Below, piece by piece: positions 11,201 through 21,439 of a DNA stretch of 64,000 nucleotides. Origin of the DNA: Apostichopus japonicus. Its lineage: Eukaryota; Echinodermata; Holothuroidea; Aspidochirotida; Stichopodidae. A program made the translations under genes and the position numbers. Numbering within the stretch: the stretch's first letter is position 1; each line of letters starts with the position of its first letter. The DNA is taken from contig NC_092566.1 in assembly GCF_037975245.1 (NCBI RefSeq), positions 1,426,001-1,490,000 of the forward strand, given 5' to 3'. The notes beneath the pieces are model-generated. The model did no database searches. It was given only the letters and a program-made list of their open reading frames with translations, and was not told the origin of the DNA.

Positions 11201-14200
11201 TTTTCTCTATGAGGACCTATAATGGGAGTTGGTTGTCTCCATGAGGACCTATAATGAGAGTTGATTGTCTCTATGAGGGCCTAAAATGGGAGTAGGTCGT
11301 CTCTATGAGGGCCTAAAATGGGAGTTGGTTGTCTATATGAGGACCTATAATGAGAGTTGATTGTCTCTATGAGGGCCTAAAATGGGAGTTGGCTGTCTCT
11401 ATGAGGGCCTAAAATGGGAGTTGGTTGTCTCTATGAGGACCTACAATGGGAGTTGGTTGTCTCCATGAGGACCTACAATGGGAGTTAGTTGTCTCCATGA
11501 GGACCTACAATGGGAGTTGGTTGTCTCTATGAGGACTTTTATATTTGGAGTTGGTTGTCTCTTTGCAGATACATACAGTGGGGTGGTCATGCCTATAAGG
11601 ACGTTTTAATGGGATTGGTTTGAGTACAAACAGCAACGAACTGGTTCATGTTACTGAATATGGGCTGATACTTTGCATGCCATCTGATCATCATATACAT
11701 TTATATTGACTAACACTGATATTTGGTTATCACAGTTGGATACAGAATTTCATACCAATATTCACTTCTTGCTACATGTTATGCTGCAATGTACATGTGT
11801 CTCAGTTGTAACTTTATTGTGTACAAACGGACCTGCATTTCAAACACAAATGGTAAACTTCAGAGCTTACTCTGATGCATGAACGATGCATTGATCTTTC
11901 TACCAATTTTTTTGCGGTTCACAGCATATGAGATATAACGGTATCTTATAATCTTTGGCAGAGATCTGCTGGAATCATTCAAGCCTGAATGAATCTAACA
12001 AGTACTAGAAAATAAAAGCCCTGTTAAAGTAACATGGAACATGTTGATTTTATATTGTGAGTGGTCAGGACATCAAATGGTTCTTAGCGTATCTGACAAA
12101 CGTCACAACACAAATCAAAGATCCCATCAAAAATCCAGATTTGATGATGTACAGTTTCAACATATGCAAACCTTCATTGTTTCAAATAATAAAAATGCTT
12201 GAAGTGTTAAAAGGGATTCTAGCATAAAGTGCATCAAAATTTGTTATGAAAAGTTCTACTGTAGCTTCCATCCATCTTAGGTCAACTGTAGCATTCTTAC
12301 ATATTTAGATTATCTAAGGTCAACTTTGGTATGATTTGGTTTACAGTCAACTGTTACTAGCTCGAGGTGTTTCCTGGTGAGGTATGGTACAGAGGGATAA
12401 GGGTAGGTAGAAGAGGGAATGGGCAGTTACTATAATCTTGATGAGAAAATTGGGGCAATTCGGGACTTTGATTTTATCAATTTATGGCTTTTTTCAGGAT
12501 CCATCCAGGAAAGTCTGTGCCATGAAAGTGTAGTGAATGAAACTTGACCAGATTTATGCATCAAAGTGTGTCAATAGTGGACATATTTGTCCTCCAGAAA
12601 TTTTTGCTCTGGTTGACTAAAAACCTACCTCCATTTTCTTGGTTGATCTTATCCCGCCTCTCTGACCCTGTTGTCCCGTCTTTCGGATACCTGAGTTTCT
12701 TGTACTGGCAAACTATTGGCATTGTACATAATGTTATCTTCTCTCCTTTTGGTAAAGGCATTCTACTTTCTTTACACATCTGTTTGGAAAAAGAGAACAG
12801 TTGTCATTTTAACAGATGATATAGTTATAACTTTCTCCCAGTTTAGATAAAGTGAAAATGCTAACTACAAAATGCCATAATGCTCTCCACATCTTCTACT
12901 ATCCCTTCCAAAGATTTCCAGGGTTGACAACCTAAAATTGCAACTACTGCTGTGCCATATGTAACTTTTACAGAACATTTCGAGTACTACTCATAAATAA
13001 TAAATACTTTGGGGCTGTCAATTCATTTTTGGCTATCTACATATTTAAGTGTATGCAGGTAATCACAAAATGACATGGAATTTATTCTTCTAGTTATGAG
13101 GAACATATTTCAAAACTGATGTGAATAAGTATTATAAGTCACATCGTAGATGGAGCTGATGATATTAATGAGTCTACAGGGTACTGTACATTACAATACA
13201 TTACAGTAGGGTTAAACCATCCAATGATTGCACTTTGGTTTTTCCAACAATTAACATCATATCGCCATCTCGGACTTCTTGTAACTTGAGACTTTGAGGA
13301 TAATCAATCTTGATTCAAACGGCTTAACGAATCAGAAGACAAACGAAACAAACTTTGCAGCCATTTTTGGAGGAAATAAACAGCTTAACTTACATGTCCT
13401 AAATGACCCTTGACCCCGCAATTGTAGCAGTACTTCTTCATCTTCGTGAGTTTTAAATCTGTTATTTCGGCCGTCACAAGTTCATCAATTTCGGTCTGCA
13501 AAATAAAAATAAAAAACGAGAAAGAAGAAGTGTAAATCTGAAACTGTAAGAAATATTACTTCATTAAAAATAGACAAATTCTGAGATCACCGTAACAACA
13601 AATTGTTCTTGGCTTTTGGACAAAGAATCCAACAATGAAGGGGTTAAAGTAATGAAGGGGGGAAGGGGGAAGGGACAACCTTCTGCAAAAAAATAAAAGC
13701 TAAACCTGAGGTTAATCTGCAACACATATTGAAAACAATTCGATAATATCAATTAAACAAGACATCACATGTAATGATGAAAGTAAGAAGGAAGGGAGCA
13801 ACTGTTTGTATCTTGTGGGTAATAGTCTAAAAAAAAAAAAAAGATACTTTCCCAAAGCTCTCACTATATTAGAACTGTAACTGGCTATGGAAAATTGAGT
13901 CTGCAGTCCTTTCTACATTTCACAGTCTGATGTAACTTAATCTGCCTGTAACTGGCTATGGAGAATTGAGTCTGCAGTCCTTTCTACATTTCACAGTCTG
14001 ATATAACTTAATTTGCTTCTTTTAAATAATTTGCACAATCTTCTCAAAAATCTCTTAATACATTATAAAGAACAACAAACTTGTTATTATGTAGTATTTT
14101 TTTATGAACAATTGAGATAAGAAATAGACCAATCAAGATACCAAAGTATCAAGCAAAAAATAAATTCCTTTCATTATAGATTCACTAGTGGGAATGAGGG

Positions 14201-17200
14201 CAGCATTGAAAAATGATAAGGCCTAAGAAACATGAGAGACCAACATATTAAAGAACAAACCCTTTGTCATACACTTTATCATACACTATATGCTTTTACT
14301 ATACACTATATACACTATACCCTTTATCATACACTATATGCTATTAACCATAGTTCCCACTATTTCAAACAAATGAAATTCCAGACACTTTTTCAAAGAC
14401 CAAAGGGGAGGTGGGTGTGGGGGAGGGGGGTGGAGTGTGTCTGCTAGCTACAGCAGATATGAATCTGCTCATGTTCCATTGGATGGGAGGGAGAGGGGGG
14501 ACCCTGGGACAGGAATGATTGTGGTGATTACATGCCTGTCTAGTAATTCTATGACCACCTATCGAAGAGAAAACACTTGGTATAAGATGGTGTTCATCCA
14601 TGACCTTCTTTTGGCTTCCTAACACTTGGGGTACACTAAAATAAATTAAACTAAGCTAATAAATATACTCCATAACCTGAGTATTTGGGGACATTGTGGA
14701 ACAGTACTTACTGTCATATGGTACTGTTGGGATACTACAATTGAGGTACACTAAACTAAATTAAACTAAGCTAATAAATATACTCCATAACCTGAATATT
14801 TGAGAACATTGGAACAGTACTTACTGTCATATGGCACTGTTGGGATACTACAATTGAGGTACACTAAACTAAATTAAACTAAGCTAATAAATATACTCCA
14901 TAACCTGAATGTTTGAGAACATTGTAACAGTACTTACTGTCATATGGTACTGTCGCCACTGATCAGGACACATCTAAGAGACAAAAGATAAAGAAAAAGT
15001 CAATTCAATACAAACACTTGGAAACACAGCAAAATGGTTCACCGTTCTTTCATCTACCTGGCTTGCGGATTACCCAAAGCAATCTACTCAAAATTCAAGC
15101 ATTCAGTTATTTTAACCAGCAATTAAATCATAAGAGAAGTGATTGTTTAACTTGTTGTCCTTTCATGATTACCATGTCGCAGTTAATCAGTGAAGAGTTG
15201 TGCCGTGTGTGCCGACTGTTTGCCATTTATTTTCACTTCAAAGTTGAATTGTCTTTATACTATCTTTACCTAGCCAGATGTCTTGAACCATCATATGGAC
15301 AGTTTCAGAGCATGTTCAAGTTAAACAACTCCAAATGTGGATGGCCAAAGGAGAATGTAAGTCTAGCTTCTGCTGTTGGAAGTTGTGCTGAGCATTATTA
15401 GTCTCCTCTTTCTACAAATACCAACTTGTTTGTCACAATCATACATGTAAAACATATATTAATGATAATGGAGTTTTGTTTCCCCTTAACTATCACACAA
15501 AGCCTTGTGAGAGTTACCTCTTGTGTAAAAGTAAGTTGGCCTGACGTTTTGATCCTAGCAGGATCATCTTCAAAGGCTAAATGACAAGTAACAGTAACAG
15601 AAGGGACAAAAACACGCACAGAATACAGACAGGTTAATGAGCATGGTGAACACAAAGAGAAAGATGTAAAGGGATTAGTAGACAAGGGATGGAGAGAAGA
15701 AAGAAAGAAACCAACAGGGGAAGAGGAGAGGTAGAAGATAAACAGTGGAGGGACAAAGAGAGGATTAAGAGTTACCTCTTGGCGATGACCAAACATTTTA
15801 CATCTCAAACACTGATGATAAGGCTTCTGAGGTGGATAGAAACAATCTCTGCTCTGATGTCCTGGTCTGTCACAGTTAAAGCAAAGCCTGTCCGGGCAAT
15901 CATAACTTATATGACCTCTGACCCCACATAAAACACACATTGCAGGTCTCTGTTAAAGAAAACAAAAGGTATTTTATGAATGTCTAGAGCAGGAATCTTT
16001 CATAATTGAATCAAACAAGTAGGAAATTAATTTCGTAGGCAAGCAAAAGTATCCCACAATGCCAGTTGAAAACCTTGACCTCGTATTTTGCTAATGCTGG
16101 TACATAATTTTAATTGAAGGTAAATGAGTCATCAGATAATCCTACAATTATCCAGGAAAGAAAACAGTTTTCAGTCTTGTTGCAAAATCATTCTTGAAAT
16201 GTTCAAAAATTGAAAACTTAGGTCTCCATGTTTAATTCTGCGTTAACTACATGCACTTTATTTTTTGTATTTGAAGGTGATCTTCTGATGTGGATAAAAA
16301 GATTGATAAGCCATTATAAAGAAAAGTGAAACATTCCTACTGTAACACCATTATAAAGATATTGCTTATTCTAGTGTTGCCAGATACATAAATGAAACTT
16401 CATAAAAACACTGAAAGTTTGTATCATTGTGCCAAATAATATGCTGTCGGAATGTGACATCCATCTAGTAATAATGAGTAATTCATTTTGCAGGAGAACA
16501 ATTCAAGGCTCTTTAAAACATAATTCTCTTCGAGTTGGAAGAAAATGTATCTTACCTCTGCTTCTGGGCACACATCCTTCACGTGACCGAAACTGAAGCA
16601 ATTAGTGCATTTTGTATCATCCGTGGCAGAGAAATATCTGTTTTTACCAAGGCTAGATTTCTTGTGACCTTTGACTGCACTGGGTTGTTGTATACTCTAC
16701 ACAGAAAACATAGAATGATAGATTGTTAACGTAGGAGGGAGCTGAGATAGCATGAAAAAGAGCCATATTAAATGGGATGTAACCAAAAAACAGTACTGAG
16801 AGTCAGTAGGGATTAACAAGAGATTACAACAGAGAGCTGCAACATTGCAGAAAAAAAAACCATTGAAATAAACAGAAAATGGATTACCACAGCTATTGAG
16901 CATTACAAATTATTCAAACAAAGGTATTTATTTAAATTATTTACATATAATTGTCATCAAAACCCAAAAGTATACTTGAGTAAAAGCACTTGCATTCCTT
17001 CAGGAGTATTTCAGTTTCACTATATGATATAAAGAAAATAATAACTTCAGGCTGGCTGGAATGGACATTGGGTCACGAGAAGACTACTGGTAAAATAGCT
17101 TCTTTTTATTTTATTTCTCTCTAGTCAGTTTGCTACTAACACGTCTTTTGTTACATTCAAAGTTTAAATAAACCCTATTACATGACTCAAGCACAACAGC

Positions 17201-18078
17201 ATTGGCGGACTGAGTGCAAAGTAAGGACCAAAGAATCAAGGAAATTTGTGCGTTATTATATTCACCTTTGCTTCTTTCGCTCTCTCTTCATTTTTGGGAT
17301 CCTCGATCCCGGGATCCTCGTTTATCATTTCCCAAATATCATCCAGACTGCTGTCTACAAGTTCACAGTACTGATCCTCATCCGTGTCAGAGCTTACAGT
17401 CCAAACTTCATCATAAACAGATCCCTCGGAACCGCACAGCTCAACACTGCTTTCATCCTCATCATCACTATGGAAACCGTTTGAACGCTTTGATGAAAAG
17501 AAACATCCTTTCATGAGCTTTCCCAGAGATGGTAGTTTCTTCTCTCTGGTTGAAGAAAACTGACTATTATGTAGCCTCCCCTTCTTACCCATCTCTGACG
17601 ATGATGAAACAAAGTCCTTAGATTTTTGGTTCTTCTTTCCATTTCTGACCACCTCTGCAGAATTCTTTGCATTACAATGTTCTTGGCTTACATTTTTGAA
17701 ATTACGTACGTCTATTCCGTTGGGACGAATTTTCGGTTTCTCCCCTCCATATAAGTCATCCTGACGGACATTACCGCTCTTAATATAATCTGAATTCCTT
17801 CCTAGCTTAAGATTTAAAGATTCACTCCCTTTCTTCTTCTGCTTTCCTCTTTGATCTTGTTGTTTGCTTTGATCCTCTTGATGTGTAGAGTTGTAAGATT
17901 TGTCTAGACTGATCTCGTTCACCTTTGTCGTTTCTTTCGTGTGTCCAGTGATACCAAGTGATGAGTGATATGTTTGATAGTAAATCTGTTGATAGAAGTT
18001 TTCTTCTGCCTCTTTTCTTTCCCCCTCTTCCTCGTCAGTATTGCCACTTTCATCCTCGTCATTTACAAATGACTCCAT
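7546..18078 (-). CDS. ZCCHC7: ZCCHC7-like zinc-knuckle protein (TRAMP/RNA surveillance), eight coding exons
   Basis: Joined exons (5' to 3', minus strand): 18078-17266, 16696-16556, 15949-15776, 14973-14938, 13495-13394, 12779-12629, 8985-8930, 8223-7546. All junctions are GT-AG and phases agree: phase 0 everywhere except phase 1 between exons 6 and 7. The product is about 716 residues against about 540 in human. The order is an acidic low-complexity N-terminus, then five CX2CX4HX4C knuckles at about residues 301-420, then a Lys/Asn-rich basic tail likely to hold nuclear localisation signals. Knuckle 4 is split across exons 3-4 and knuckle 5 across exons 5-6. The WRQYHMT segment between knuckles 4 and 5 matches the family. 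Family knowledge: ZCCHC7 is the animal counterpart of yeast Air1/2, which brings RNA to the TRAMP poly(A) polymerase-helicase complex for nuclear exosome decay. An in-frame TAA lies 12 bases before the ATG, supporting the start. Introns 3, 4 and 6 hold repeats listed separately. Confidence 0.9.
8930..8985 (-). CDS. ZCCHC7: ZCCHC7 exon 7: short serine/acidic exon
   Basis: The exon is 56 bp, phase 1 in and phase 0 out, acceptor TTTTTCAAG, donor GTAGGT. It encodes GFKRDGVYVVSSTESSSEE, with the first Gly completed from exon 6. The frame was fixed by the neighbouring exons; the two other frames do not join. The donor lies inside TTGACCTTTGACCTACC on the plus strand, a DR1-type motif, probably coincidental. 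Confidence 0.75.
10754..11570. repeat. 32-bp minisatellite, about 25 copies
   Basis: The unit is GTCTCTATGAGGGCCTAAAATGGGAGTTGGTT; consecutive starts at 11043, 11075 and 11107 give a strict 32-bp period. Two main unit types alternate, one with GGGCCTAAAATGGGAG and one with GGACCTATAATGAGAGTTGATT. Blocks of several units are themselves repeated, suggesting higher-order duplication. It lies within intron 6 of the ZCCHC7-like gene. There are no unique spacers, so it is not a CRISPR-like array. Confidence 0.95.
12629..12779 (-). CDS. ZCCHC7: ZCCHC7 exon 6: end of knuckle 5 and linker
   Basis: The exon has 50 codons plus one base, acceptor TTCCAAACAG, donor GTAGGT, phase 0 in and phase 1 out. It starts MCKESRMPLPKG, supplying the last Cys of knuckle 5. 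I found it by looking for the missing phase 0-to-1 exon between exons 5 and 7; both joins then fit exactly. It continues into a basic linker (RYPKDGTTGSERRDK) that does not match other proteins I recognise. Confidence 0.8.
13394..13495 (-). CDS. ZCCHC7: ZCCHC7 exon 5: knuckle 5, first part
   Basis: The exon has 34 codons, acceptor TTTGCAG, donor GTAAGT, phase 0 at both ends. It starts TEIDELVTAE and ends KKYCYNCGVKGHLGH. The fourth zinc ligand comes from the opening MC of exon 6, giving CYNCGVKGHLGHMC. Splitting a knuckle just before its last Cys repeats the arrangement seen at exons 3-4. Confidence 0.9.
13875..14012. repeat. 71-bp direct duplication
   Basis: CTGTAACTGGCTATGG(A/G)AAATTGAGTCTGCAGTCC and what follows occurs at 13875 and again at 13946, exactly 71 bp apart and almost identical. 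It sits in intron 4 of the ZCCHC7-like gene. A poly(A) run lies just upstream, near 13831-13843. Confidence 0.85.
14629..14967 (-). repeat. 113-bp tandem array that repeats the exon 4 splice donor
   Basis: There are three near-identical units. On the plus strand CAGTACTTACTGTCATATGG begins at 14702, 14815 and 14928, exactly 113 bp apart. The third copy is the real exon 4 end plus donor. The other two read, on the minus strand, CCCAACAG then 12 bases (TACCATATGACA or TGCCATATGACA) then GTAAGTACTG. Each therefore presents an AG, 12 in-frame bases and a donor. The rest of the unit is AT-rich (ACTAAACTAAATTAAACTAAGC). Confidence 0.9.
14938..14973 (-). CDS. ZCCHC7: ZCCHC7 exon 4: 36-bp microexon
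   Basis: The exon has twelve codons, MCPDQWRQYHMT, acceptor CTCTTAG, donor GTAAGT, phase 0 at both ends. The first Cys completes knuckle 4. WRQYHMT corresponds to the conserved WRQYH(L/M)T that follows this knuckle in vertebrate ZCCHC7. The 3' end of the exon and its donor lie at the edge of a 113-bp tandem array that repeats them twice more downstream. Confidence 0.88.
15524..15767. mobile_element. Retroelement-like insertion flanked by a 14-bp target-site duplication
   Basis: AGAGTTACCTCTTG occurs at 15510-15523 and again at 15768-15781, directly flanking 244 bases. The duplicated 14-mer spans the exon 3/intron 3 junction of ZCCHC7 (minus strand CAAGAG|GTAACTCT), so the insertion created a second copy of the donor 258 bases downstream, in phase. 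The first 80 bases (TGTAAAAGTAAGTTGGCCTGACGTTTTGATCC onward) recur at 54995-55080, showing that this is a dispersed element. A 14-bp duplication suits target-primed retrotransposition. No coding region for reverse transcriptase is present. Confidence 0.85.
15776..15949 (-). CDS. ZCCHC7: ZCCHC7 exon 3: knuckles 2, 3 and most of 4
   Basis: The exon has 58 codons, acceptor TTAACAG, donor GTAACT, phase 0 at both ends. It contains CVLCGVRGHISYDC, then CFNCDRPGHQSRDC, then CLRCKMFGHRQE. The last knuckle needs the Cys that opens exon 4 (MC). The reading frame stays open past the donor for another 86 codons, to a second identical donor at 15518. That copy was made by a retroelement insertion (see mobile element 15524-15767). 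Confidence 0.9.
16556..16696 (-). CDS. ZCCHC7: ZCCHC7 exon 2: first zinc knuckle
   Basis: The exon has 47 codons, acceptor TGTGTAG, donor GTAAGA, phase 0 at both ends. It contains the knuckle CTNCFSFGHVKDVC with correct CX2CX4HX4C spacing. The last residues, PEAE, lead directly into knuckle 2 in the next exon. The exon carries TGACCTTTGACT on the plus strand, resembling a nuclear-receptor DR1, which I take as chance coding sequence. Confidence 0.9.
17266..18078 (-). CDS. ZCCHC7: ZCCHC7 exon 1: acidic N-terminal region
   Basis: This 271-codon exon starts MESFVNDEDESG. It is rich in Ser, Asp, Glu and Lys, with acidic clusters near residues 5-22 and 206-225, and has no zinc knuckle. It ends ...ERAKEAK with donor GTGAAT, phase 0. 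AACAG just before the ATG looks like a splice acceptor, so a 5' untranslated exon may lie upstream. The region is poorly conserved in the family; assignment rests on the downstream exons that join it in phase. Confidence 0.85.
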
Positions 18079-18590
18079 CCTGTTGGTTTAAGGTAATACC
18101 TAAGTTAATCTATCACATAGAAAACAACATTTGGTTCAATCTTTATAGCCAAAAGTGGTGCTACCCTACTTACCAACTTGCAAACCCCAAGGTGTTGAGA
18201 CAGAGAACTAACATACAATCTGACAGATGAACAATATGTATAAAAATTTACTGAAACTTACAACAGGAATGAGATACTGTCAGGCCCAGTTTCACAAACT
18301 TAATTATTACCATTTTGAGCTCTTACTAAATCTTAGTAAAGTCACAATCATCTATCTGGAAAGGAATTTAAAGGTACAGACACCAATCAAAACAGATCAG
18401 TCTACAAACAATGGTACCTAAGCTATCCTTACAAACATGTTTTTGAAGCTACAACATTGCAGAGAAAAAACATTAGTATTGCAAAGAGAGAGATCTGTAC
18501 ATTAACATGCTGTAACTGGAGTTTCCTTTACTGTAAAGATTTATAAAATGACATAATTTACTTAGTTTCTTTTTTTGTTACTGTAGTACT

Positions 18591-18979
18591 GAATAACACA
18601 ACCCTTACCGAAATCCCAGATCTGGCTTTATATCTGATTTAATCTGGCCATATCAAGCCTTTATCTGGCCATATAAAGCCAGATATATGCAGTATAATAT
18701 ATATTAGTCAATCCAGATAAGGTTTTTATCTAGCCCAGATATGGATGCAATAAATTTTACCAGATTTTTACCACATTTTATATGGGCCATATTAAACTTC
18801 TAAATATCAAGTTATATCTGCCCAATTTTTTATCTGGCCAGATATAAATTCCAAATCTGGAGCAGATCTGGCCCAGATTGATATACCAGATCTGGCCAAG
18901 ATCTGGGTTCTTATATCTGGCCCAGATCTGGATTCTTATATCTTGCCCAGATCTGAGATTTGGGTAAGGGAAGTTATTC
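18591..18979. mobile_element. Small inverted-repeat element rich in AGATCTGG
   Basis: The left end reads GAATAACACAACCCTTACCG followed by AAATCCCAGATCTGG. The right end reads, as its complement, GAATAACTTCCCTTACCCAAATCTCAGATCTGG. That gives terminal inverted repeats of about 30 bases with small indels. The interior is full of ATCTGGCC/GGCCAGAT words that could fold back on themselves. No open frame is present, so it is MITE- or foldback-like. No clear target duplication could be assigned. It lies between the ZCCHC7 5' end and the AGL exon. Confidence 0.65.
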
Positions 18980-19851
18980 TCACTTGCACATATACCAATG
19001 TATTGCTGGTTATTTAATTTAAGGGAGTTTCAATTCATCCTTAATGTAGATATTATGCTTATGAACTTGTACATATAAGATAACCTTCATGTTGGCTTAG
19101 AGGCTGTTATGTTATTGAACCAAACGACATAATAGGAAAGTGGTTTTGAGCAAAGCTTGAGTTCAGGGGAGGGAGGTCGCTGTCAGCTTTGCATTTCTTA
19201 TGAAATACATGTTATTTTGTGTATGAGATGCCTTGGCTTTTGAATATGGTAACTAAAACAGTACATTTGCTTGAGCTAACAACATGGTACGTGGATCAAC
19301 TTTACTGAGTTCAAGAACCCTTTTGCTTTCTGTGGAAGTGAAAGGTCATAAGTCAACATCTGAAAATTTTGTAATCACATGTACAGGGCTCCAAAAAGTC
19401 AACAGTGGATGAACTTGATATAGTTCTCATGTGTTGATCCAGCTACTTTAGTTCTAGAACCCTATTGCCTGGATGAAATCTTTAATGAATATCACTTTAA
19501 TGTTTTTGTGGGACATAATTTTCTTCTCTTACACTAGACTGTAATTTACCTCCCAAATTAGGTGTGCAAGCAAAAAGGTGTAAACACAGTAATCAATTAT
19601 TAATTTTGATGGAAGTGTGTTTTAATTCTGTGTCAATATTAAAATGGCACGGTAAGAATGTTGTGCAAGGTGTTTACAATTTATGCTATGACCTTGATGT
19701 TGTACAACCAACTAAACAATTATCAATTTGCTTTTGACATCAGTTCCTGTTGTCCATATTTTAGAACATCAATCCTTCATAATCATTTAAATTCCCAAAT
19801 GCTTCTATAAATGTACTTAGAATGATTATATGTAATTTGTGTTCCCTCCAG

Positions 19852-20077
19852 GATGGACCCTCCAGTTTGGACTTGGCCCTTCACTTCAAGCCCATGATGT
19901 GCACATCTTTGTCAATTACCCACCCAATGAAAGCCAGAAACCTTTTGACCGGAGAGTATTTTATGAACTAGAGTGGAAATCGCCCGACGGCCAGACGTAT
20001 GACAAGACAGACCGTTTCTGTGAGGTCCTGTTGTTGCACGCTGGCAGTTTCCAGTACTACTTCACGTGTGATAACAG
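19852..20077 (+). CDS. AGL: Isolated exon of glycogen debranching enzyme (AGL), N-terminal region
   Basis: The exon is 226 bases, acceptor TTCCCTCCAG, donor GTAATT, one base needed upstream (phase 1 in) and phase 2 out, with no stop. It encodes GWTLQFGLGPSLQAHDVHIF...NYPP...FYELEWKSP...FCEVLLLHAGSFQYYF. This aligns with the AGL segment that begins GYELQFRLGP, runs through NYP and ends SGSFQYYF, including the family's splice position just after it. AGL combines transferase and alpha-1,6-glucosidase activities in cytosolic glycogen breakdown. I could find neither the preceding N-terminal exon nor any following AGL exon on the plus strand. It is either part of a gene with very large introns, a relic, or an assembly artefact. 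Confidence 0.75.
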
Positions 20078-20506
20078 GTAATTTAATGAATTGCTAGTAA
20101 GCCATGTAGTAATTAATATAACCGATCGAGAAAATTCCGAAAATTAATAGCCTTACCGTTGGGGCCCCTTGATTAGCCTGTTGTAATGTAGCTCCTTTTA
20201 TACTGCATATATTGAGACATTCATTGATTTAAAACTGGCTGCTGCCAAGGGCACTTTCCATTATTAATTTGAATTCAGACTCTGACAAGAACTTGGTTAC
20301 TTCATCAACACTTAGTATTAGTTGCTAAAAGTAAACACTCGTGAATTTATAACACGCTTGTTATTGTTGATTACTGTGTTAACTCAGTTCGGTAGGTATT
20401 GTTCAAAATTTAGTATGTACGTTGTAATCATTAAATACTAAATTAGAAGTTTTGTGAATTGTGTACATTATGAATTTGTCTTGCAAAACTGGTAGAAATA
20501 CATATT

Positions 20507-20840
20507 CAGTAGTGCAGGGCCCATTGTATGGGCAGTAGTACAGACAGGGCCATGTGTGGGCAGTAGTGCAGGGCCCATTGTATGGGCAGTAGTACAGGGT
20601 CCATTTTGTGGGCAGTAGTGTAGGGCCCATTGCATGGGCAGTAGTGCAGGGCCCAATGTGCAGGCAGTACTGTAGGGCCCATTGTGTGGGCAGTAGTACA
20701 GGGCCCATTGTATGGGCAGTAGTAGTATTAGTACAGGACCCATTGTGTGGGCAGTAGTACAGGGCCCATTGTGTCTGCAGTAGTGTAGGGCCATTGTGTG
20801 GGAAGTAGTGTCAGGCCCATTTTATTGGTAGAAGTGCAGT
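20507..20840. repeat. 26-bp minisatellite (GGGCCCATTGTRTGGGCAGTAGTR)
   Basis: There are about a dozen degenerate copies of GTAGTGCAGGGCCCATTGTATGGGCA, period 26. The unit contains the palindrome GGGCCC. Long minus-strand open frames across it (repeated GPCTTAHTM) are artefacts of the repeat. It lies just downstream of the AGL exon, immediately before the large inverted-repeat-bounded element. Confidence 0.9.
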
Positions 20841-21439
20841 AATTTTGCACAATACGAAGAACTTGTATATTTAGTGAAGGCTTGCATTCTGTGCATCCCT
20901 TGAAAAAAATTTAACCTTGGTAACAATATAGGGCAGGTCCAAGCTATTTTATCCCTAGAAGCCAAATTTCAAACTTTACTGAAACACCCTAAATGTGGTG
21001 TCATGTTAAAGCTGAATTATTGAAGTTTCAGATTTTCATAATTTCTTTGAATTTTTTTCCCTATTCAAACAATTACAGCCAGCTAATTTGCATAAATTCA
21101 AATTGCAGTGTGACGTACGGGACATTTGGAATCCTATTTCGCTGCCAGCAATATGAACTTATTGAATATAAGTTATGTGGGACATGATACACAGTTCCTT
21201 CCAATAATTTTGACATATTATGTTTGGGGGTTCATTAATTAAATATGCTAATTAGCTAGTGTCCAAATACTGATGTCCCGTACGTCACAATTTTCAGCAC
21301 TTTTTTCAAGTTTTGATATGGAGGAACAATTTTTTTTTTTGTGATATTCTGTAAAGTTCTAATTAAGAACATTGCTCAACAATATCCATCCCCAAAAAAT
21401 TGAAATAATATTCACTGCAAATCTAATTATCAAATTTAA

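Noticed and set aside
10754-11570. Regular direct repeats reminiscent of a CRISPR array
   Set aside because: Units abut with no unique spacers, and the window is clearly animal nuclear DNA.
15018-15401. 127-codon plus-strand open frame
   Set aside because: It lies inside ZCCHC7 intron 3, antisense, with no recognisable domain or splice partners.
17182-17516. Plus-strand frames of about 100 codons
   Set aside because: Antisense shadows of ZCCHC7 exon 1.
20403-20794. Minus-strand open frames of about 100 codons with repeated GPCTTAHTM
   Set aside because: They are created by the 26-bp minisatellite; the period leaves frames open and there is no gene context.
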